Below, piece by piece: positions 50,896 through 64,000 of a stretch of 64,000 bases of DNA (positions within the stretch are counted from its first letter, which is position 1; each line of letters begins with the position of its first letter). The position numbers and the translations under genes were made by a program. Under the pieces are notes generated by a model, which had not been told where the DNA came from, did not search any database, and worked only from the letters and a program-made list of their open reading frames with translations. Source of the DNA: Tubulanus polymorphus (lineage: Eukaryota > Nemertea > Palaeonemertea > Tubulaniformes > Tubulanidae); the NCBI RefSeq assembly GCF_964204645.1, contig NC_134031.1:14815307-14879306 (forward strand), given 5' to 3'.

Positions 50896-51985
50896 CAGCA
50901 CACTACTGTCCACAGAAATCCTTGGAGCCCTCTGGTGCAGTTAAGAAGCCATATAATAAAAACTAGGAAAGCTTAGAATTTCAAAGTTCACTTGAAAGGG
51001 GGCGTGTATGCGCACAGTTGAATGTTTGAATTTTTTGGGAAATTATTTCTAAAAACAACGATTTCAAAGTTGAGTACCATGAATTTTGACGCGCGGCAAA
51101 AAGGCCACATGTTTTTATATCTCTCTCGTCGCATTGTTGCGCATTTTGAGAACTGATTTTTGCATAACTGAAAACTAGAGATTAACACGGTTTCAATGTT
51201 GCTGAAACTGTCAAATCCCATCTATGGACCAATGAAATATGATAAAACACGCATCACAAATAGTTTTTGAAGAGTAGAAAATTGACCCAACAATACAAAA
51301 GTACCCTAGCAAAATATGGCGGCTTGCAAAATGGTTTATTAATAACCGGGTTAGGAGTTACCCAAAAATTTGAACCCACAATAGATTATGGAACTGAGTC
51401 CAGATGGGCCTTTTTCGAGAGTCCCTCTATTTTGATAGTTCATATTAATCTTTAAATCTCTTTAAATCTGATTTTTTTGATACGTAAATCTTTTGAAAGT
51501 TGATAATTTCGTTTATCTTTTAATCTTATGTGCTTTTTCGACGTACATCGCAACCTGTTTATAAAAGATTGAAATAAATGTTACTAACTTTTTACTTCCC
51601 AGTAAAACCATCCGATATAATATCAACAGCAGCCTTTTATATATTGCAGAGCTGAAGAGTATTTGAAAGCAGGTACTACCTAGACAGGTGCGGTCCGCAT
51701 ATGGGACATTCTATTATAAACGGTGAACTATTTTGAAATATCCTGTTTTCATAATGGAAACTAAAGAATGATTTCATGACAAACTTCGCTTTCTGGCTAT
51801 ATTTGGGCCCTTGGAAAAATCCTTTGTGTTCACACAAATGCAGAGTACTTTCGGTTATACCATTCACTCCCACCTCCCTGGTTATACTATGAACTAATCT
51901 GAATCGTATCGGTAGATTATTCATTGCTGCACTCTCTCGATGGTCAGTTCCGCAGTCGTGACGAGAGAATCTAAACGGGTCTTGA
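50896..51985. other. Gene-free stretch
   Basis: No exon, RNA gene or clear repeat was recognised. The sequence lies upstream of SLC13 exon 1 beyond the 33-bp minisatellite. Any 5' untranslated exon of SLC13 could be here but cannot be placed. Confidence 0.35.
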
Positions 51986-51989
51986 TTCC

Positions 51990-52545
51990 AAGAGTAATTC
52001 TGTGAAATTGGTCTAATTCTGTTAGATTGGTCTAATTCTGTTAGACTGGTATAATTCTGTTAGACTGGTATAATTCTGTTAGACTGGTATAATTCTATTA
52101 GAATCGGTCTAATTCTGTTAGACTGGTCCAATTCTATTAGAATTGGTCTTAATCTGTTAGATTGGTCTAATTCTGTTAGAGTTGGTCTAATTCTGTTAGA
52201 CTGGTCTTATTCTGTTAGACTGGTCTAATTCTGTTAGATTCTTCTAATTCTGTTAGATTCGTCTAATTCTGGTAGGCTGGTCTAATTCTGTTAGATTTGG
52301 TCTTATTCTGTTAGATTGGTCTACTAATTCTGTTAGACTGGGCTAATTCTGTTAGAGTGTGCTAATTCTGTTAGAGTGGTCTATTTCTGTTAGATTTGGT
52401 CCAATTCTGTTAGACTGGTCTAATTCTGTTAGATTGGTCTAATTCTGTTAGATTGGTCAAATTCGGTTAGACTGGTCTTATTCTGTTAGATTCGTCTAAT
52501 TATGTTAGACTGGTCTAATTCTGTTAGACTGGTCTAATGTTAGTG
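51990..52545. repeat. 19-bp minisatellite (TCTAATTCTGTTAGACTGG)
   Basis: About twenty-nine tandem copies of TCTAATTCTGTTAGAYTGG with point variants, spanning some 555 bases. Confidence 0.9.
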
Positions 52546-54168
52546 AATATTTCATATGAAAGTCGCTGAAATACAATGCGTAATCTAATGAATTTTCTTT
52601 GACAAATAAGTGGAGGATCTTGTGGGGAGGTGCATTCGCACCCAACGCATCCCCCTTGGGTAGAGGCCGGATGTTTGTTTTCAACGTATTCATTTATATT
52701 TGCCCGCAAAAATAACAGGGGCGAGTCAAATATCAAGGAGGAGTTGAAAGGCGTGGCTAGCCACCCCTTCTAATGCCTTCCGAAAATGTTTTAAAAGGGG
52801 CATTTTCGTATAGATAGCCTATCTCTTATATCGCGGCAGTTCGACAGACATTGGCGCTATAGGTCAAACTTGACTCGGATGAGAGATCGAATTCGCCGCC
52901 GCAAATTAAACCGTAAGCTCAAAATAACAGATTTCTTTCGCATAAGTGTAATCGACCAATGTAGCCTTTCTGATAACTCGCACTGTTTGTTGAATTATGA
53001 AGATGAAAATGGTTTGGGACTATTAGCAGTATAGGCCCCATAAGATTGTTGCTTTTCTGCCTCGGAACCAGAACTAACGGTAATACATGATACCTATCAT
53101 GCGGTATATAAGATTATATTAGTGCAGCTCCACTCGATATTTATTAGCCCCTTCGTTCGGTTACAGACATTCCGAGGGGCGGATCCAACCTATCCTCACT
53201 GCATTCCATAATGTTGTCAGAAAAATGTGAATAGAATATCTTCTAGAAGAATGCCTTTAAATACGTGGAAAAACAGTTATTTTTTCATATTCTTCTTGGA
53301 GAGAAACTCCCCCCCCCCTTTAATGAGCTTCGCCGCTGGAATATCATTTAGCAATAATTTTTAGGAATAAAGTCAAATTCACCGCGGCTGGATCCGCCCC
53401 TGCGCTAGGCCGTGTCCGGTAAACGAACATATTCGCCTAATCAAAATTATCTGATTTTTTCCCAATCTGTGTCAAAAAAATTCCGAAAACCAGTTCTATG
53501 ATGAATTGTAAATCATAACGATAGATGTTTGATTAATGACCTGTATGGTAAGTTTACCCAAATCAATCGTGTGGGTATCTCATTAAATTTATCAACACCT
53601 CGCATCCTGGTCGCGGCACGATGACTCAGCAGGTTGTCATAATTTTTGCTGAAACCATCGCTCAAATGCTGCAAATTCCTCCCTGGCATTTTTCGAAATT
53701 TTCTACGGTCTCTTCATTACGTTTCTTATCAGCCAACCCCTTTGAAAAATCCTAGATCTGATGCGTTTTAGAGGCATTTCTAGCAACTAAAGTCCCAAGT
53801 GGGCCAAAAACAATTATCACATCAACACAAAGTTGATTTCAGCTTTTAATCTTTTAGTTATATCTAGGACCTGAAAAATCCTCAAGCAATCCTCATCTAA
53901 ATGCTAGTCCTCAAAATCAAAATCTCATGAATACTAATTAATGAAAGACAGACTCATGAATATTAATGAAAACAACCTGTTTCTAATATTTTATTTTTTT
54001 GAGTAATAATATTTTTTTCATATATATATATTTCAGTAGAAAATGCACATTTAAATGATGAGTCACGAGGGCACAAGAGCGGGCGAGGCCCGTGAGGGGT
54101 CACGGGTGGGGGCCTGGCCACCAGTGACGGGTCACGGGCCGGTGATATATTCCTAATCGAAGCCTGTT
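52546..54168. other. Gene-free stretch with MITE remnants
   Basis: A probable MITE lies at 53174-53403, with ends GAGGGGCGGATCCAACC and GCTGGATCCGCCCCTG inverted. Near 53790 a fragment AAAGTCCCAAGTGGGCC matches 36545-36560. A run of repeated GTCACGGGCC/GTGACGGG words is at 54085-54145. No coding exon was seen before the ZMYND19 3' exon at 54169. Confidence 0.45.
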
Positions 54169-62222
<8,054 letters not shown>

Positions 62223-63507
62223 CACTAATTACTATATTCACTAATCACTCTGTGTAATTATCCATGAAATGCGGGTTAATTCGCCTAAAAGTGTGCGCCG
62301 AAAATGAGACAGGAACCAGGAAGTGAATACGGCGCTCGTACTATTTACCGCCGAGTACCGTCCTCGCACAGGGAGTTCACCTTCAGTCGGACTATTTATC
62401 ACCGAGTACCGATGTCATAAATAATCCTATGCGGCCCGCTAGACGCCGGATGATGGTATTTTTATGACGAAAGTGATTAAATCCACATAAGCGGCTGGAT
62501 TCCATAAATATGCTATTCATGATATACAGAAAAGTTAAATCTTTCAGGAAAAAATACTTTTTGTAGCTTTACTGAATTTACATATGGAATATTTCATTTT
62601 GATAATAAATATCTTTTTTTTATTTCAAGTTTTAAATCTCTGAACTTCTTCAACCATCCGTCATCCCAAGCGAAGAAACTGTAACGTTTTTTTTTTGTTC
62701 TATATCAATTAGCCTAACTAGCCGAATATTTTCCAAAGAGAAAATAAACTGGTTTAATTGATTAGAGCGGCCGCGGTAATGAAGGGGTAATTCAGACTGG
62801 TAGGGACGGAGAGCTCCGAATAGTGTTGGGTCTTATCAATAATTCAGTACAGTTGAATCAACATATAATTACTGTACCGTTACCGGTACAACTGTACTCT
62901 CGATGGTGAAATAGTACTTTTTTAAACGGACGAACCTTGGTTTCAATCGACGGAGCCACAACGATTCACCGGTTAACAGATGGTCTCGTTCTCACACGTA
63001 AATATTGAACTTGAAACCGGGCGCCGCAGGTTTTTCAAAAGTCGGTTAAAATCAATACCGATTGGTGAAAACTAAAAGCCTAGGCATTTTGTTGCAGTTT
63101 TCGTGTCGAAGATCTGACACGTGGATATTGATCGACAAAACTCGTGGAATTTCTACACTTGAGAAACTCCGGGCCCCGGCTCAGCTGGATTTATTGAAAA
63201 TACACTAATTTAGATTTTGAGTCGAATTCAACGGTAAAACCTTGTCCTGATCCGCGTCGCACAGTTTCTCCACTCGCGAAGGACACTGATTCGGTGATGT
63301 TATGAAATCTAAGTGACGGACCTCGTCAGAAGCCAATTATTTAGTACGCGATAAATCATAGAACTGTAAATAAGGAATAAAAAAGATGACACCCGGCCTG
63401 GTACGTATGGTGTCAGTCTATTACGATGATTTAGACTAGAAATAGTTCGGTTACTAGTGAACTGTGGAATTTATGATGAACGCTCAATAACGAAAATCAT
63501 AGCTAAA
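62223..63507. other. Divergent intergenic region upstream of ZMYND19 and the secreted-protein gene
   Basis: No exon is supported. ZMYND19 starts at 62222 on the minus strand and the next gene at 63508 on the plus strand, so both promoters should be here. Two near-copies of ACTATTTACCGCCGAGTACCG / ACTATTTATCACCGAGTACCG lie at 62339-62359 and 62391-62411. Confidence 0.45.
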
Positions 63508-64000
63508 ATGTTGCTGCATAACCAAACCGTCATCATCGTGTTGTTTCTGCTCCTCAGTTTTACCGGTGTTTGTATATCGTCTGCTGTTCGCGATGACGTC
63601 CAACGATTCAATATAACGCTGAATTCTGCATCGTTTCAACGCGTTGCCGACAAAAACCCGAAAGTTCAATTCGTGAAAATTGCCACGCATGAACGCGTGG
63701 CTAGCGTTCTCGTGTGCGGGATCATAACTTTACAATCTCAACCAGAGGGCGCTAGTTTATTCACGTTCAAAAACATCTCCGGTGGACTATGTGAGGTTTA
63801 TTCGCAGGCTAATGGCAATAGAAAATCGGTTGCTATCGACTGGGCTGCAGCTGCTGAGGGCGATAGATTTCAAATCATAAAATTCAACAATAACATCAAC
63901 ACCGCACCAAATACAAAATCGACTCATCCGTCTGCTGTTTCCGCAACAACCAGTGCGTTGCCATCGACTACCAGTGCGTTGCCAATGACGACCAGTGCAT
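63508..64000 (+). CDS. Secreted or membrane protein with signal peptide and mucin-like repeats (partial, 3' end outside window)
   Basis: The open frame from 63508 runs to the end of the window without a stop (164 codons). Residues 1-25 form a strong signal peptide (VIIVLFLLLSFTGVCISS). A globular part of about 105 residues follows, with two Cys in the mature part (VLVCGI, GLCEVY) and N-glycosylation sequons (NIT, NIS). From about residue 140 it is Ser/Thr/Pro-rich, with repeats of TTSALP, the start of a mucin-like O-glycosylated stalk. The domain is not recognised. ATG choice: it is the first methionine and directly precedes the hydrophobic core. Confidence 0.65.
   Translation, partial: MLLHNQTVIIVLFLLLSFTGVCISSAVRDDVQRFNITLNSASFQRVADKNPKVQFVKIATHERVASVLVCGIITLQSQPEGASLFTFKNISGGLCEVYSQANGNRKSVAIDWAAAAEGDRFQIIKFNNNINTAPNTKSTHPSAVSATTSALPSTTSALPMTTSA

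Noticed and set aside
50346-50976. Several overlapping Ser/Pro-rich and Trp/Arg-rich frames
   Set aside because: All arise from the 33-bp minisatellite, open on both strands at once; no domain.
48900-52545. CRISPR-like arrays
   Set aside because: Repeats are contiguous minisatellites without unique spacers, in an animal genome.

Overview
The window is animal genomic DNA, most likely from a marine invertebrate (possibly a lophotrochozoan; species not determinable here). The evidence is genes split by GT-AG introns that can be reassembled in frame into animal families (GET1/WRB, PUS3, an SLC13 transporter, ZMYND19, an ankyrin/SOCS-box protein, a TSP1/Ig receptor), plus a tRNA-type SINE, many MITEs and minisatellites, and one very AT-rich giant transposon.

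Layout. 1-4379: host DNA with a two-exon gene for an 86-residue single-pass membrane protein and small palindromic repeats. 4428-22326: a complete 17.9-kb Maverick/Polinton (adintovirus-like) element. It is flanked by a perfect 6-bp target duplication (GCCGTG), begins with AG and ends with CT, and has 803-bp terminal inverted repeats (TIRs) that differ at one base. Its rightward block holds an HNH endonuclease, two unknown proteins, a DDE integrase with a chromodomain and a packaging ATPase. Its leftward block holds a zinc-finger protein, the double-jelly-roll major capsid protein, a coiled-coil/membrane protein, a conserved gene split by an in-frame TAG, four small proteins (at least three with membrane-type segments), a penton-like minor capsid protein, a frameshifted OB-fold-like gene and protein-primed DNA polymerase B. 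The two blocks converge on a long inverted repeat. Together the genes would prime and replicate a linear DNA, package it into an icosahedral particle and integrate it.

22333-30216: a SINE, an intronless ankyrin/SOCS-box gene (-) and an intronless U1-type zinc-finger gene (-). 30217-32661: GET1/WRB (+, 5 exons). 32947-38166: PUS3 (-, 13 exons). 38575-41399: TSP1/Ig transmembrane receptor (+, 2 exons). 42568-50168: SLC13 cotransporter (-, 14 exons) with minisatellites in its introns. 50390-54168: minisatellites and MITE remnants. 54169-62222: ZMYND19 (-, 7 exons). 63508-64000: start of a secreted, mucin-like protein (+, runs off the window).

The most interesting part is the Polinton. It has 208-bp terminal palindromes, TIRs that carry a CCAAT array, a TATA box and a consensus 5' splice site, two distinct gene-start motifs that separate replication-type genes from virion-type genes, fossil gene fragments at the inner edge of the left TIR, and two broken genes in an otherwise near-pristine copy.
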